This document shows, in pieces, positions 1-10,639 of a DNA stretch of 64,000 nt (positions are counted from its first letter, which is position 1; the number at the start of each line of letters is the position of its first letter). This stretch comes from Microglena sp. YARC (lineage: Eukaryota; Chlorophyta; Chlorophyceae; Chlamydomonadales; Chlamydomonadaceae). A program made the position numbers and the translations under genes. The stretch lies in NCBI GenBank assembly GCA_022414725.1, contig CM039463.1:71688724-71752723 (forward strand), written 5' to 3'. The notes beneath the pieces were generated by a model, which saw only the letters and a program-made list of their open reading frames with translations, made no database searches and was not told the origin of the DNA.

Positions 1-60
1 AGGCAGAAGTTGAAGCATGAGGGATTAAAAGCGTGAATTGGCCGAGCGGGAATTGGCTGG

Positions 61-134
61 GCGGGAAGTCGGTTAAGTCGTTTACGCGATGACACCACCA
101 CGACCACCACCACGACCACCACCATGATTTCTTT

Positions 135-172
<38 letters not shown>
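61..172. repeat. Simple repeats (CCA)n and (TA)n
   Basis: A short CCACGA/CCACCA tract is followed by about 35 bases of pure TA dinucleotides. No gene is visible here. Confidence 0.8.
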
Positions 173-179
<7 letters not shown>

Positions 180-189
180 TCAACAATGT

Positions 190-720
190 ACCTGAGCGTT
201 ACACTCACTCAAGGCAGTGCACGTTAATACCGCAGCAGCAAGAAAAATGGAAATTGAAGAAAAGCAACAACGTAACACAACGCAACGCAAAAAGGAAATC
301 AACGCACCTGAATGGAACACTCGCTCCAGGCATGCTTACAACGTATGACAACTCAACTCAACTCAACAAGCCAAGCCAGGCCAAGAATATCACATCATCA
401 AGAAGAAAAAAACGCACCTGAATGTTACACTGGCTCAAGGCATGTCTACAAAGTATGACAACTCAACAAGCCAAGCCAAGCCAAGCCAAGCCAAGCCAAA
501 AATATCGCATCAACCCGGATCAACAAGAAAAGAAATAATGCACCTGAATGTTACACTGGCTCAAGGCATGTCTACAAAGTATGACACCTCAACAAGCCAA
601 GCCAAGCCAAGCCAAGCCAAGCCAAGCCAAGCCAAGCCAAGCCAAAAATATCGCATCAACCCCGCATCAACAAGAAAAGAAATAACGCACCTGAATGTTA
701 CACTGGCTCAAGGCATGTTT
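190..720 (-). repeat. Array of exon-edge plus donor copies, with (CCAAG)n
   Basis: Read on the minus strand, the last ~25 bases of the Cys-rich exon ending at 691, together with its donor, recur at about 539-572, 412-445, 307-340 and, more diverged, 190-215. Each copy is a version of the codons for HALSQCNIQ followed by GT. The copies are separated by CCAAG pentamer runs. The long plus-strand reading frame across this region is only the repeat read in frame. Confidence 0.75.
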
Positions 721-847
721 GCATGCAAGCGACCCGACCTTGTCAGCAACAGCTTGGGTAAAGTCAGCGCAAGTTCCGGAGTCGATGCAATCGACTCGGC
801 AGTTACCCATGCAGGCCAAATACTCAGTGGAATCTGACAGAGGCTGA
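691..847 (-). CDS. Cysteine-rich exon, likely part of the secreted minus-strand gene
   Basis: An internal exon on the minus strand, bounded by an acceptor (ACTTGCAG, AG at 849-848) and a donor (GTGCGT from 690). It encodes 52 residues with six cysteines in patterns such as ACMGNC, RVDC, SGTC, LACK and SQC, and ends in CNIQ. The exon starts in phase 2, which matches the phase-2 end of the large acidic/Pro-rich exon at 4883-3493. A splice joining PCCED to this exon would be in frame and would continue the cysteine-rich theme. Both flanks hold decayed copies of its own edges. I do not recognise the fold. It could belong to a separate gene that continues beyond the left edge of the window. Confidence 0.5.
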
Positions 848-1245
848 CTGCAAGTTAGGTAGATGGTCAAGTTTAGGGTTTAGGGTAGAATCTGACAGAG
901 CCTCACAGCAAGTAGAGTAGATGGCCAAGTTTAGGTTTTGGGGTAGAATCTGACAGAGCCTCACAGCAAGTAAAGTAGATGGCCAAGTTTAGTTTTTGGG
1001 GTAGAATCTGACAGAGCCTCACTGCAAGTTTGGTAGATCATCTATCATGTCTACCGTAGATGGTCAAGTTTAGGGTTTAGGGTTTAGGTTAAAACTGGCA
1101 GTGCCTCACTGCGGCTAGATTAGGTAGATGGTCAAGAGATCAAAGTTTAGGGTTTAGGGTAGAATCTGACGGTGTCTTACTGCGGCTAGATTAGGTATAC
1201 GGTCAAGAATTCAAGGTTAAGGTTTAGGGTTGAATCTTACAGAAT
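848..1245 (-). repeat. Array of acceptor-edge copies with TTTAGGG-like tracts
   Basis: The acceptor of the Cys exon and its first ~20 coding bases (minus strand; CTTGCAG then a version of the bases encoding LSDS) recur about six times at roughly 55-60-base spacing (near 895, 955, 1010, 1095, 1170 and 1235). They alternate with GTTTAGGGTTTAGGG-type stretches. The telomere-like motif here is an internal part of the repeat unit, not a chromosome end. Confidence 0.7.
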
Positions 1246-1254
1246 CAGCCGGAT

Positions 1255-1560
1255 TCACAAGTGATCTATAACCACTGAGCACAAGTGATCTACAATAGCA
1301 GAGAACGCGTGATCTACAACCACTGAGCACAAGTGATCAACAATAACAGAGAACGAGTGATCTACAACCACCGAGATCATGATTTTATGATCACATATTG
1401 TAGATCACGAGTCAATGCTTTAAAACCACAGAGATCATGAATTTTTGATCACATATTGTAGATCACAAGTGAATGCTTTACAGCCACTAAGCTTGAATTC
1501 ATGATGACATATTGTAGATCACAAGTGAATGCTTTACAATCACAGAGAATTAAATTGTAA
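1255..1560. repeat. AGTGATCTACAACCACTGAG tandem repeat
   Basis: Imperfect tandem copies of a GTGATCTACAACCACTGAGCA-like unit pass into a longer variant containing GATCACATATTGTAGATCAC, which is itself nearly palindromic. No coding signal. Confidence 0.7.
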
Positions 1561-1594
1561 TAATTAAAGATCAGCCGGATTCACAAGTTTTTTT

Positions 1595-1705
1595 ATTTAT
1601 TTTTAGATGTGAAAGGACTTTCACCCCAGGAGGTGGGTCTCCCAACACAAACCAGCGACACGCAGGATTCAGTTCGAATGGTGGTGCCCCTCCTACAATA
1701 TGCAA
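1595..1705 (+). repeat. Dispersed repeat with CACCCCAGGAGGTGGGTCTCCC core
   Basis: The core (GTGAAAGG..TTTCACCCCAGGAGGTGGGTCTCCC..ACACAAACCAGCG) recurs at 54634-54720 and 55407-55505, and inverted at about 12007-12056 and 24728-24780. The 9.7-10.6 kb array is built from a similar unit. After the core, three copies share GGATTCAGTTTGAATGG. The sequence between here and 2 kb shows no gene. Confidence 0.65.
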
Positions 1706-2034
1706 AGTAGGCGCTTTAAGGGTTGGTTGGAGAGATACCAACTGTAGTAGTGTTCATCTCTGCCTCCAACCTCCCCAGCTAAAACAGTAGGTTTCCTTGC
1801 TTGAATGGCATTATAGCCAGTCAGCGAATGCTTTGGATTTGGGTTCTTGAAACTCTTTGAGGTTCGTAGTTCATACTTCGAACTTGAGTTTTCGGGATAA
1901 GAATTCTCTGACAGTTTTGCCCGCGAATCAAAAAAATTCGAGAATTCTCGAGAATTTGGCCTGGATATGAACTACAAACTACGAGACCCAAATCCAAATC
2001 ATATTCTGAACAGCTGTAAAATCATTGCAATAGT

Positions 2035-2137
2035 TCATGTCTTAGGCACTCTTTTCTGACCCCCTATGGATCCAGGGTACTTCAGGAGGACCCCCAGCTC
2101 TGCTGCCTGAGACTCAACACATTTAATAGCCTGCATC
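2035..2137 (-). CDS. Possible terminal exon of the minus-strand secreted gene
   Basis: After an acceptor (GCGTCGCAG, AG at 2139-2138) the minus strand is open for 33 codons to a TGA at 2037-2035. It begins MQAIKCVESQAAELG. The start phase (2) matches the donor phase of the 4883-3493 exon. A decayed copy of this acceptor edge lies just upstream near 2190-2200. The last residues (GGQKRVPK) are the seed motif of the 2.5-3.1 kb array, so the 3' part may be repeat-derived. Skipping this exon and joining directly to 847-691 is equally phase-compatible. Confidence 0.35.
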
Positions 2138-2249
2138 CTGCGACGCAACAGACCCTTCCTTTTGGTCAATGGACCCTCCCCACATTGCGTCCTGTGACGC
2201 AACAGACCCTTCGCCAAATAAAAGGGTGCCGATGACCCCCCAAATTATC

Positions 2250-3125
2250 AGTGTATGCCTTGCCTAGCCTCCTTGGACAACCGCAAATTTAAGGGGGTCT
2301 TCGGCATCCTTTTCTGCCCCCCTTTGGTCCCCCTTTGACACCCTTTTCACCCATAAGTCCATAACGCACCCTACTAAGACAACTAAAAGGGTGCCAAAGA
2401 CCCCCCCAAATTTACAGTGAATGTAGACTCACCAATCTTAACAACACGACCTGGAATCAGGTTCCTCCGTTGACGCGACACACATACCCTTCGCCACATA
2501 AAAGGGTGCCGATGACTTCCCAAACTAGCAGTGTACGCCTTGCCTAGCCTCCTTGGACAACCGTAGATTTAGGGGGGTCTTCGGCACCCTTTTCTGCCCC
2601 CCTTTGGCCCCCCTTTGACACCCTTTTCAGCCCCCCTTTGGCACCCTTTTCTGCCCCCCTTTGGCCCCCCTTTGACACCCTTTTCTGCCCCCCTTTGGCC
2701 TCCCTTTGACACCCTTTTCTGCCCCCCTTTGGCCCCCCTTTGACACCCTTTTCTGCCCCCCTTTGCACCCTTTTCTGCCCCCCTGTGGCCCCCCTTTGAC
2801 ACCCTTTTCTGCTCCCCTTTGGCACCATTTTCTGCCCCCCTGTGGCCCCCTTTGGCACCCTTTTCTGCTCCCCTTTGGCACCCTTTTCTGCCCCCCTGTG
2901 GCCCCCTTTGACACCCTTTTCTGCCCCCCTTTGGCACCCTTTTCTGCCCCCCTGTGGCCCCCCTTTGACACCCTTTTCTGCCCCCCTTTGGCACCCTTTT
3001 CTGCCCCCCTTTGGCCCCCCTTTGACACCCTTTTCTGCCCCCCTTTGGTACCCTTTTCTGCCCCCCTTTGACACCCTTCCCACCCAGAATGTACCTAATA
3101 AGCCAACTAAAAGGGTGCCAAGACC
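2250..3125 (-). repeat. GGGGGGCAGAAAAGGGTGCC tandem array
   Basis: About twenty copies (minus strand) of a 20- to 35-base unit centred on GGGGGGCAGAAAAGGGTGCC. All frames stay open and read as KGGRKGCQRG or CPPLWPPFDT strings. The array sits inside an intron of the minus-strand gene, and its seed matches the end of the 2137-2035 exon. Confidence 0.8.
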
Positions 3126-3348
3126 CCCTCCAAATTTACAGTGAATGAGGGAAGACCCACCAATTTTCACAACACAACCTGGAATCAGGTTCCTCCGTTG
3201 AAGCATCTGAAATCCAAAAACATTTCCCACACCTGGGAGCCCGAAGGACCAAATCCGCTAAAACATTAACAATCGCGCGCGCGCGATAAATCCGGCGTAT
3301 AAAAATCTCTGCTCACCAATCTTCACAACACGGCCTGGAATCAAAACA
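2428..3348 (-). repeat. Three donor-edge copies of the acidic/Pro-rich exon
   Basis: Minus-strand copies of the last ~45 bases of the 4883-3493 exon, together with all or part of its donor, occur at about 3300-3348, 3150-3203 and 2428-2480. They read as GGAATC..CC..GTTGTGAAGATTG in various states of decay. They lie downstream of the real donor, within the intron. Confidence 0.75.
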
Positions 3349-3492
3349 CTGCTTGGAAAATAAACTAAAAACAAGAAAACCGGAAACAATTAAAAACAAT
3401 TCAATTCAAAACACTTAAAACCTCTGCTTCCCATTAATAATTCAAAGTAATTCAAAACAATTAAATTCAAACCAATAAAAAAGAGTGCTCAC

Positions 3493-4883
3493 CAATCTTC
3501 ACAACACGGCCTGGAATCGGGTTCCTCCGTTGGTGGCTCGGCGGAAGGTGGCTCATCAACAGGAGGCTCCTCAGTGGGTGGCTCATCAACAGGAGGCTCA
3601 TCGGTGGGTGGCTCATCAGTGGGGGGCTCCATGGTAGGGGGCTCCTCAGTGGGGGGCTCATCAACAGGAGGCTCATCGGTGGGTGGCTCCATGGTAGGGG
3701 GCTCATCAGTTGGTGGCTCCTCAGTAGGTGGCTCATCAACAGGAGGCTCCTCAGTGGGTGGCTCATCAACAGGAGGCTCATCGGTGGGTGGCTCCATGGC
3801 AGGGGGCTCATCAGTTGGTGGCTCATCAACAGGTGGCTCATCAACAGGTGGCTCATCAGTGGGGGGCTCATCAACAGGAGGCTCCTCAGTGGGTGGCTCC
3901 ATGGCAGGGGGCTCATCAGTTGGTGGCTCATCAACAGGTGGCTCATCAACAGGTGGCTCATCAGTTGGTGGCTCATCAACAGGAGGCTCATCAACAGGAG
4001 GCTCATCAGTGGGTGGCTCCATGGTAGGGGGCTCCTCAGTGGGTGGCTCATCAACAGGAGGCTCATCAGTGGGGGGCTCCATGGCAGGAGGCTCATCAGT
4101 TGGTGGCTCTTCAACAGGAGGGTCATCGGTGGTTGGCTCCTCAGTGGGTGGCTCATCAACAGGAGGCTCATCAGTTGGGGGCTCATCAACGGGAGGCTCA
4201 TCAGACACACCACCTTCATCAGCTCCTTCATCAGAGGCAGCGCCTTCATCAGAGACAGCATTCTCATCAGACACAGCATTCTCATCGGACACCGCCTCTT
4301 CATCTGAAACAGCATTCTCATCCGACTCACTGCCTTCATCAGATGCACCACCTTCATCTGAAACAGCATTCTCATCAGACACAGCATTCTCATCGGACAC
4401 AGCAGCTTCATCCGACACAGCATTCTCATCAGACTCACCGCCTTCATCAGACGCACCACCTTCATCAGACACTCCACCTTCATCTGAAACAGCATTCTCA
4501 TCAGACACAGCATTCTCATCGGACACGGCAGCTTCATCCGACACAGCATTCTCATCAGACCCACCGCCTTCATCAGACGCACCGCCTTCATCCGACACAC
4601 CACCTTCATCCGACACACCACCTTCATCTGAAACCGCATTCTCATCAGAGACAGCATTCTCATCGGACACGGCAGCTTCATCTGAAACAGCATTCTCATC
4701 CGACACACCGCCTTCATCAGACACACCACCTTCATCTGACGCACCACCTTCATCAGACACAGCACCTTCACCAGACACTGCATTCTCATCAGACACAGCA
4801 CTTGTATCTGACACAGCATTCACATCATCCTCAGCGAACAGCCGGCGGCTAGACTTCCGCCTTGTGGGGCATTTCTCGCAATC
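3493..4883 (-). CDS. Large low-complexity exon: acidic SDE repeats then EPPTDEPPVD repeats
   Basis: A 1391-base exon on the minus strand, with acceptor ACTGAACAG (AG at 885-884 of the 4-kb block) and donor ATTG|GTGAGC at 3492. It is phase 0 at entry and phase 2 at exit. It opens with DCEKCPTRRKSSRRLFAEDD, then about 200 residues of AVSDENAVSDEGG-type acidic repeats, then about 230 residues of (E/D)PP(T/V)-type Pro-rich repeats, and closes with EEPDSRPCCED. Cysteines lie only at the two ends. Strongly acidic Ser/Gly and Pro stretches behind a signal-peptide exon suggest an extracellular or wall-type protein; that is inference. The other five frames are also open because the repeat unit is a multiple of three and lacks stops, so coding rests on the splice sites, the phases and the cysteine-bearing ends. 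Confidence 0.6.
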
Positions 4884-4955
4884 CTGTTCAGTGGTACAAC
4901 ACATGGCTCATGTTCAGTTGACTTCTTGCAAATCTGTTAAGTGGTACATCATGTA
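4878..4955 (-). repeat. Duplicated acceptor of the large exon
   Basis: A second acceptor edge (TGTACCACTTAACAG, then a decayed version of the exon start) lies about 50 bases upstream of the used one on the minus strand. It would read into a stop in the exon's frame. Confidence 0.6.
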
Positions 4956-4974
4956 GCTCAGGTTCAGCAGTAGA

Positions 4975-5945
4975 TAGTGATCATTCGGGGATTTAGATAG
5001 TGATCAAATAGTGATTAAGATAGTGATCCAATAGTGATTTAGATAGTGATCCAATAGTGATTTAGATAGTGATCAAATAGTGATTTAGATAGTGATCAAA
5101 TAGTGATTTAGATAGTGATCAAATAGTGATTAAGATAGTGATCCAATAGTGATTTAGATAGTGATCAAATAGTGATTTAGATAGTGATCAAATAGTGATT
5201 TAGATAGTGATCAAATAGTGATTTAGATAGTGATCAAATAGTGATTTAGATAGTGATCAAATAGTGATTTAGATAGTGATCAAATAGTGATTTAGATAGT
5301 GATCAAATAGTGATTTAGATAGTGATCAAATAGTGATTTAGATAGTGATCAAATAGTGATTTAGATAGTGATCAAATAGTGATTTAGATAGTGATCAAAT
5401 AGTGATTTAGATAGTGATCAAATAGTGATTTAGATAGTGATCAAATAGTGATTTAGATAGTGATCAAATAGTGATTAAGATAGTGATCCAATAGTGATTT
5501 AGATAGTGATCAAATAGTGATTTAGATAGTAATCAAATAGTGATTTAGATAGTGATCAAATAGTGATTCAGAAAGTGATCAAATAGTGATTAAGATAGTG
5601 ATACAATAGTGATTTAGATAGTGATCAAATAGTGATTTAGATAGTGATCAAATAGTGATTCAGAAAGTGATCAAATAGTGATTAAGATAGTGATACAATA
5701 GTGATTTAGATAGTGATCAAATAGTGATTAAGAAAGTGATCAAATAGTGATTTAGATAGTGATCAAATAATGATTTAGCTAGTGATCAAATAGTGATTTA
5801 GATAGTGGTCAAATAATGATTTAGATAGTGATCAAATAGTGATTTAGATAGTGATCAAATTGTGAGGTAGATAGTGATCAAATTGTGAGGTAGATAGTGA
5901 TCAAATAGTGATCAAATAGTGATAAAAGAGTGGTTTAGATTGATC
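4975..5945. repeat. 23-bp satellite GTGATCAAATAGTGATTTAGATA
   Basis: About 40 tandem copies of a 23-base unit (GTGATCAAATAG then TGATTTAGATA), nearly identical in the centre and diverged at the right end. Two of three frames are closed by stops. No coding potential. Confidence 0.95.
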
Positions 5946-6900
5946 ATGTGAAAGCTCTTGAGCTCCTCGTCCACATTATCAAATCTAAAATGTGCTCTGC
6001 CAATTTTTGAACTCCCAACCCCTATTAAACAGCAAGAGTTAAGGTTTTCTGACCTTGGTTTTTAGGTGTGTGAATAATCTTACATTTCTTGAACAAAATT
6101 CAAAAAAATCGAAAGTCGACCGGATCGTCTATTAGGGCAAAGCTCGTCTACGACCCACACTCTATGCAGTGATAGTTCCCCGCTTTATAAAGCGATCGCT
6201 ACTTCTGACCCCGCTATAAAGAAGAAAACAAATGGCCTTAAATGGCCCTAAAAAGCTATAAAGAAATATAGAAAGCTATAAAAACACTGTCTGACCCACA
6301 ACCTTTGTACCCCATGCTCCTCTCGTGTACAAAACAGATTAAAATTAAAATTAAAATTAAAATTAAAAATTAAAAATTAGTAAAAGCCACTGCGTAGGGT
6401 GTGGCTAAGAAGCTTTAAGTGACATATGGTAAATCAAATTGCCGATGAAGTCGGCTATTTTGAAGATACTTTTAAGTTAAGCAGAGACGGGAAACATAGC
6501 AACCCCACCCCCACCAGCATCAACATGAGACACTTCCAGAAAAACACAGCAAAACAGTTAAGTAATGAGAACGAGTGGTATTTCCCCGCTTTATATAGCA
6601 ATCGCTCCTTTTGACCTTGTATTGGCCCCAAATTGTCGCTTTAAAGAAGAAAACAATTTGCCCTAAAAAGCTTAACACAACTATAGAAAGCTATAAAAAC
6701 ACTGTCTGACCACAACTTATGCACCCAATACTCCTTGTGTACACAACAAATTAAAATAAAGATAAATCAATTGGAAATTAGTACTAGCTGCCACAGGACG
6801 TGAGATTGAAGGAAACCTCCCGTTTGCATGTACCACCCGCTAGGCTAAAAACAAAGGCTTAATAACCAACTGTCAGTTACTAAGCCACGTTTATGAAATT
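5946..6900. repeat. AT-rich intron-like DNA with two copies of a GCTATAAA dispersed repeat
   Basis: Copies at about 6175-6300 and 6585-6720 share CCCCGCTTTATA..GCGATCGCT, TGGCCCTAAAAAGC and AAAGCTATAAAAACACTGTC. A third relative lies at 49255-49470. The rest is AT-rich, including ATTAAA microsatellite DNA. The 62-codon frame at 6426 has no support. An undetected exon may lie between 4.9 and 7.4 kb, because the flanking exon phases do not match. Confidence 0.6.
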
Positions 6901-8089
6901 TGAAACGACATTTATGCAATTTGAAACGAGTTTTGGTTAGTTATTAAGTCACGTTTATAACTTACTGTTAACCACATATAAGCACGAGTTCAAGCAACTA
7001 GTTTAAAGTAGAATGGTCCCTCTTTTAAACAACTTCTCGGGCCAAACAGACCTCGTTTAAAACTGCACTTATTTGGTATGGGCCGCACGACTAGGCTTCA
7101 TCAACAACTTTATCATAACACAACCAAGTTATGTCATTTGAAACGAGTTGAAAGCACCTAGTTTAAAATTTGGTACGGGCCGCGTCTAGGCTCCTTGGAC
7201 GCACCGCTAGTCTAACACAAATAAAATTTAAAATATTTAAAATAATTAAAATATCTCACAATAAAAATGAAAAAAAAAAAAAGATAATTAAAAACAAAAT
7301 CAGCCTCCTTGAACTCACCGTTAGGGTTAATAAACGACTTAATCATATCATAACCAAGTTGTGCCGTGTGAAAAGTGTTCAAGCACCAACTTAAAAAAAT
7401 CATAGATGCCGCGTCTAGCCTCCTTGGAACTCACCACTAGGCTTAATAAACGACTTTACCATAGTGTCCTTGGCCTCCCGGGCAGCCTGCCCCAAATCTT
7501 GTACCACCATGTGTCATAATTTGTGCACTTTTTTTTTAGCCTCCTTGGAACTCACCGCAAGGGTTAACAAACGACATAAATACTTAATCATAACATGAGC
7601 AAATTATGTCATTTAAAACGAGTTCAAGCATCAAATTTAAAATTTGGTTCGGCCGCATATAGCCTCCTTCAACTCACCACTAGGCTTGATCAACGACTTT
7701 AACCAAGTTATGCTATGTTAAACGAAATCAGGCACCTACTTTAAAATTTGGAAGGGACCCCCTAGCCTCCTTGAACTCACCACTAGGCTTGATCAACGAC
7801 TTTAACCAAGTTATGCTATGTTAAACGAGTTCAAGCACCTAGTTTAAAATTTGGAAGGGCCCCCCTAGCCTCCTTCAACTCACCACTAGGCTTGATCAAT
7901 GACTTTAACCAAGTTATGCTATGTTAAACGAGTTCAGGCACCTACTTTAAAATTTGGTAGGGCCCCCCTAGCCTCCTTCAACTCACCACTAGGCTTGATC
8001 AACGACTTTAACCAAGTTATGCTATGTTAAACGAGTTCAAACACCTAGTTTAAAATTTGGTAGGGCCCCCCTATCCTCCTTCAACTCAC

Positions 8090-8292
8090 CACGAGGCTTG
8101 ATCAACAACTTTACCATAGCGTCCTTGGCCTCCTTGGGGGGAGGGGCCTCCCGGGCGGCCTGCCCCTGATCTTTCACCACCATGTGTCATAATGTGTGTA
8201 CCTTTTTCTTTCTTTCGGCCTCCTTGGAACTCACCACTAGGCTTAATCAACAACTTTACCATAGCACTCTTGGCCTCCCAGACTGCCTGACC
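8090..8292 (-). CDS. Candidate exon 3 copies of the secreted gene (two alternatives)
   Basis: Two minus-strand copies look spliceable. Copy a, 8292-8235 (58 bases, acceptor AAAATCAG), reads GQAVWEAKSAMVKLLIKPSG. Copy b, 8165-8090 (76 bases, acceptor AGATCAG), reads GQAAREAPPPKEAKDAMVK and on to LLIKPRG. Both enter in phase 0, matching exon 2, and leave in phase 1 at G|GTGAGTT. The next recognised exon (4883) enters in phase 0, so at least one exon is missing from my model or these copies are not joined to it. I cannot tell which copy, if either, is used. Confidence 0.4.
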
Positions 8293-8369
8293 CTGATTTT
8301 ATACCACCATGAGTCATAATTTGTACCTTTGTGTACCTTTTATACCACCTTGAAGTAAACAAGTAGCAG

Positions 8370-8795
8370 TAGGAGCCATGCATTTTTCAGCCTTTTCATT
8401 CTTTTCAGTCTTGAACTTTTCAGCCTTTTCAGCCTTTTCAGCCTTTTCGATCTTAAACTTTTCAGCCTTTTCAGCCTTTTCAGTCTTGAACTTTTCAGCC
8501 TTTCCAGCCTTTTCATTCTTTTCAGTCTTCAACTTCTCAGCCTTTTCAGCCTTTTCAGTCTTTTCAGCCTTGATTGTTTCAGCCTTTTCATCCTTTTCAG
8601 CCATTTCATTATTTCCAGCCTTGAACTTTTCATCCTTTTCATCCTTTTCAGCCTTGAAATTTTCTGCCTTGAACTCACCGAGTATCAATCAGAGTCTTGA
8701 AGTTTTCAGCCTTTTCAGCCTTGCACTTTTCAGCCTTTTCAGTCTTTTCAACCTTGAACTTTTCCGCCTTCTCGGCCTTTCAGCCTTGAACTCAC
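8370..8795 (-). repeat. AAGGCTGAAAAGGCTGAAAA array next to decoy donors
   Basis: A 9-base AAGGCTGAA-type tandem tract gives an open 124-codon KAEKAEKFKTEK frame on the minus strand. It begins directly after GTGAGTTCAAGGCTG, i.e. after a donor consensus. Two copies of the exon-2 donor edge (near 8795 and 8683) abut it, so it is better read as expanded intron start than as coding. Confidence 0.6.
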
Positions 8796-8814
8796 CAAGA
8801 AGCATTCGGACCTT

Positions 8815-9025
8815 TTTCATGGCGGAGACCCCTCATCAAGGGGGCTGGAGCCCCCATGTTTACCCTTTTTGTCCGTCCGACCGACCATCCATGCATCCAT
8901 CCGTCTGACCGCGATGAGGCCTAACACGTCAACCAACAGTCTCGTAACTAACTCGCTTTCGTTGCCACCTGTCGCTCCGTCGCGATCTCTCTCCACCATG
9001 TTTTAGCATCGCAGGCGACGCTGCA
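8815..9025 (+). repeat. Copy 1 of the ~200-bp dispersed element
   Basis: Runs from GGCGGAGACCCCTCATCAAG to GCGACGCTGCATAGGACTTG. The conserved blocks are a short foldback (GGAGCCCC..), GTCCGTCCGACCGACC, ACACGTCA, GTAACTAACTCGCTT, GTTGCCACC and GACGCTGCATAGGACTTGTT. Further copies: 21190-21372 (+), 32535-32750 (-), 38300-38530 (+, noisy), 48770-48995 (+), 56665-56885 (+), 59030-59260 (-) and 59995-60160 (-). It has no coding capacity and is presumably a non-autonomous mobile element of unknown class. Confidence 0.75.
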
Positions 9026-9600
9026 TAGGACTTGTTTTTTCCAGCCTCCTTTTTCCAGACTCACCACTAGGGTTAATAAACAACTTAATCATATCATAAC
9101 CTAAAAATTATGCCATGTAATACGAGTTCAAGCACCTAGTTTAAAATATGGTACAGGCGGTGTCTAGCCTTGCTGAAGTCACCGCTAGGCTTTATAAACG
9201 AGTTTAACCAAGTTATGCCATGTGAAACGAGTTCAACCACCTAGTTTAAAACTTGGTAGGGCCACGCCTGGCCCCCTTCAACTCACCACTATGCTTAGTC
9301 AAAGACTTTACCAGAAACCTTGGCCTCCCGGGCCTGCCCCTGATCTTTTACCACCATGTGTCATAATTTGTGTTCCTTTTGTTTGTTTCAGCCTCCTTAT
9401 AACTCACGCTAGGGTTAAGAAACGACGCAAATACTTAATCACAACATAACCAATGTATGCCATAAACAACAAGTACATGCCGCGCATAGCCTCCTTGGAC
9501 GCTACGCTAGGCTTCCAAAAATAAATTTGAAAAATCATTACAATCATTAAAATCATTAAAATAATAAGCAAATAATAAAAAAAGCCTCCTTGGAACTCAC

Positions 9601-9682
9601 CAAGTAGCAATCAGAGATTTCTTGGGCACCGTCATAGTTTTTGCAATCAGTGCATGAAGGCTTGAGGCCATCGCAAAAAGCC
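9601..9682 (-). CDS. Exon 2 of the secreted cysteine-rich gene
   Basis: An 82-base exon on the minus strand. Acceptor CTCTACAG (AG at 684-683 of the 9-kb block), donor TACTTG|GTGAGTT at 9600. It reads AFCDGLKPSCTDCKNYDGAQ then EISDCYL, with four cysteines. Entry phase 2 matches the signal-peptide exon at 11184-11105 exactly (AG|G gives Arg), and exit is phase 0. Its cysteine spacing resembles, but is not identical to, the exon at 847-691. Family unknown. Confidence 0.6.
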
Positions 9683-9699
9683 CTGTAGAGAGAGACAGG

Positions 9700-10605
9700 G
9701 GGTGGGGTCGTTTTTTTAGCCAGAGACAGGGCATTTTTGTAGCGTGAGACAGGGGCTTGGGTCTATTTTTTAATTGCGATAGGAATCACCCTAGGAGTTG
9801 GGTCGCCCGACACAAACCAGGGGCACCACTTGCAGCCATCACAGAATGACTTGTAGCGAGAGACAGGGGGCGAGTTTTGTTTTTTAGTTGTGAAAGGAGT
9901 TTTACCCCAGGAGGTGAGTGGGTCTCCTGGCACAAACCAGCGACACCACTTGCAGCCATTGCAGAAAGCCCTGTAGCGAGAGACAGGGGGTGAGGGGCTT
10001 TGTTATTTTGATGTTCAAGTTGGGAAAGGAATTTCACCCCAGAAGGTTGGTGGGCCTTCCGACAACAAACCAGCAATACCGCTTGTAGCCATCGCAGAAA
10101 AACGTGTAGTGAGAGACAAGGGGTATTTCATTTTTAAGGAAATTCACCCCAGGAGGTGGGTCTCCCAACATAAACAAGCGACACCACTTGTAGCCATTCC
10201 AGAAAGCCCTGTAGCGAGAGACAGGGGGTGAGTGGCTTTTTTTTAGTTGTGAAAGGAATTTCACCCCACGAGGTGAGAGGATCTCCCGACAACAAACCAG
10301 CAACACCGCTTGTAGCCATTTCAGAAAGCCCTGTGGGGAGAGACACTTTTTTTTAACAAGAGACAGGGGGTGAGGGGATATGGTCTTCTTTTTTTTGTTG
10401 CAAAAGGAATTTCACCCTAGGAGGTGGGTGGATCTCCCAACACAAACCAGCGACACCGCTTGCAGCCATTGCAGAAAGTCCTGTAGCGAGAGGCAGGGGG
10501 TGAGTTTTTTTTTTTAGGAATTTCACCTTAGGAGGTGGTTCTCCCGACACAAACGAGGGACTTCCCTTGCAGCCATTGCAGAAAGACCTGTAGCACGTAG
10601 CTGAA
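9700..10605 (-). repeat. Array of seven acceptor-edge copies of exon 2
   Basis: Between exon 1 and exon 2 the minus strand carries about seven copies, spaced 105-125 bases, of CTCGCTACAG followed by a diverged exon-2 start (reading AFCNGCKWCRW, AFCDGYKRYCW, SFCNGCKGSPS and similar). Each is followed by the CACCCCAGGAGGTGGGTCTCCC-type block on the plus strand. All keep an acceptor-like polypyrimidine-AG or a close variant. None has an obvious matching donor. Confidence 0.7.
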
Positions 10606-10639
10606 AATAAAACACTGCTCACTTAAAGTAACACAGTAG

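Larger units (their letters stand above)
6900..9470 (-). repeat. Array of exon-3 donor-edge copies, about 115-bp period
   Basis: On the minus strand, at least ten copies of a segment ending AAGCCTAGTG|GTGAGTT (codons for KPSG plus donor) recur between 7.2 and 9.4 kb. They are clearest at 7680, 7780, 7880, 7980 and 8080. Most carry only the last ~30 exon bases. Longer copies at about 9355-9280, 8292-8235, 8165-8090 and 7505-7430 extend to an acceptor-like end. One longer copy has lost its acceptor AG and another has lost its frame. Confidence 0.7.

Noticed and set aside
876..1240. Chromosome end indicated by TTTAGGG repeats
   Set aside because: The motif is degenerate, interleaved with exon-edge copies and followed by genes on both sides. 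The same holds at 63310-63383 and 47298.
3574..4956. A 460-codon plus-strand frame (GGSSTGGSSVGG...)
   Set aside because: It is the antisense of the acidic/Pro-rich exon. It stays open only because the repeat unit is a multiple of three, and the minus strand has the matching splice sites and cysteine ends.
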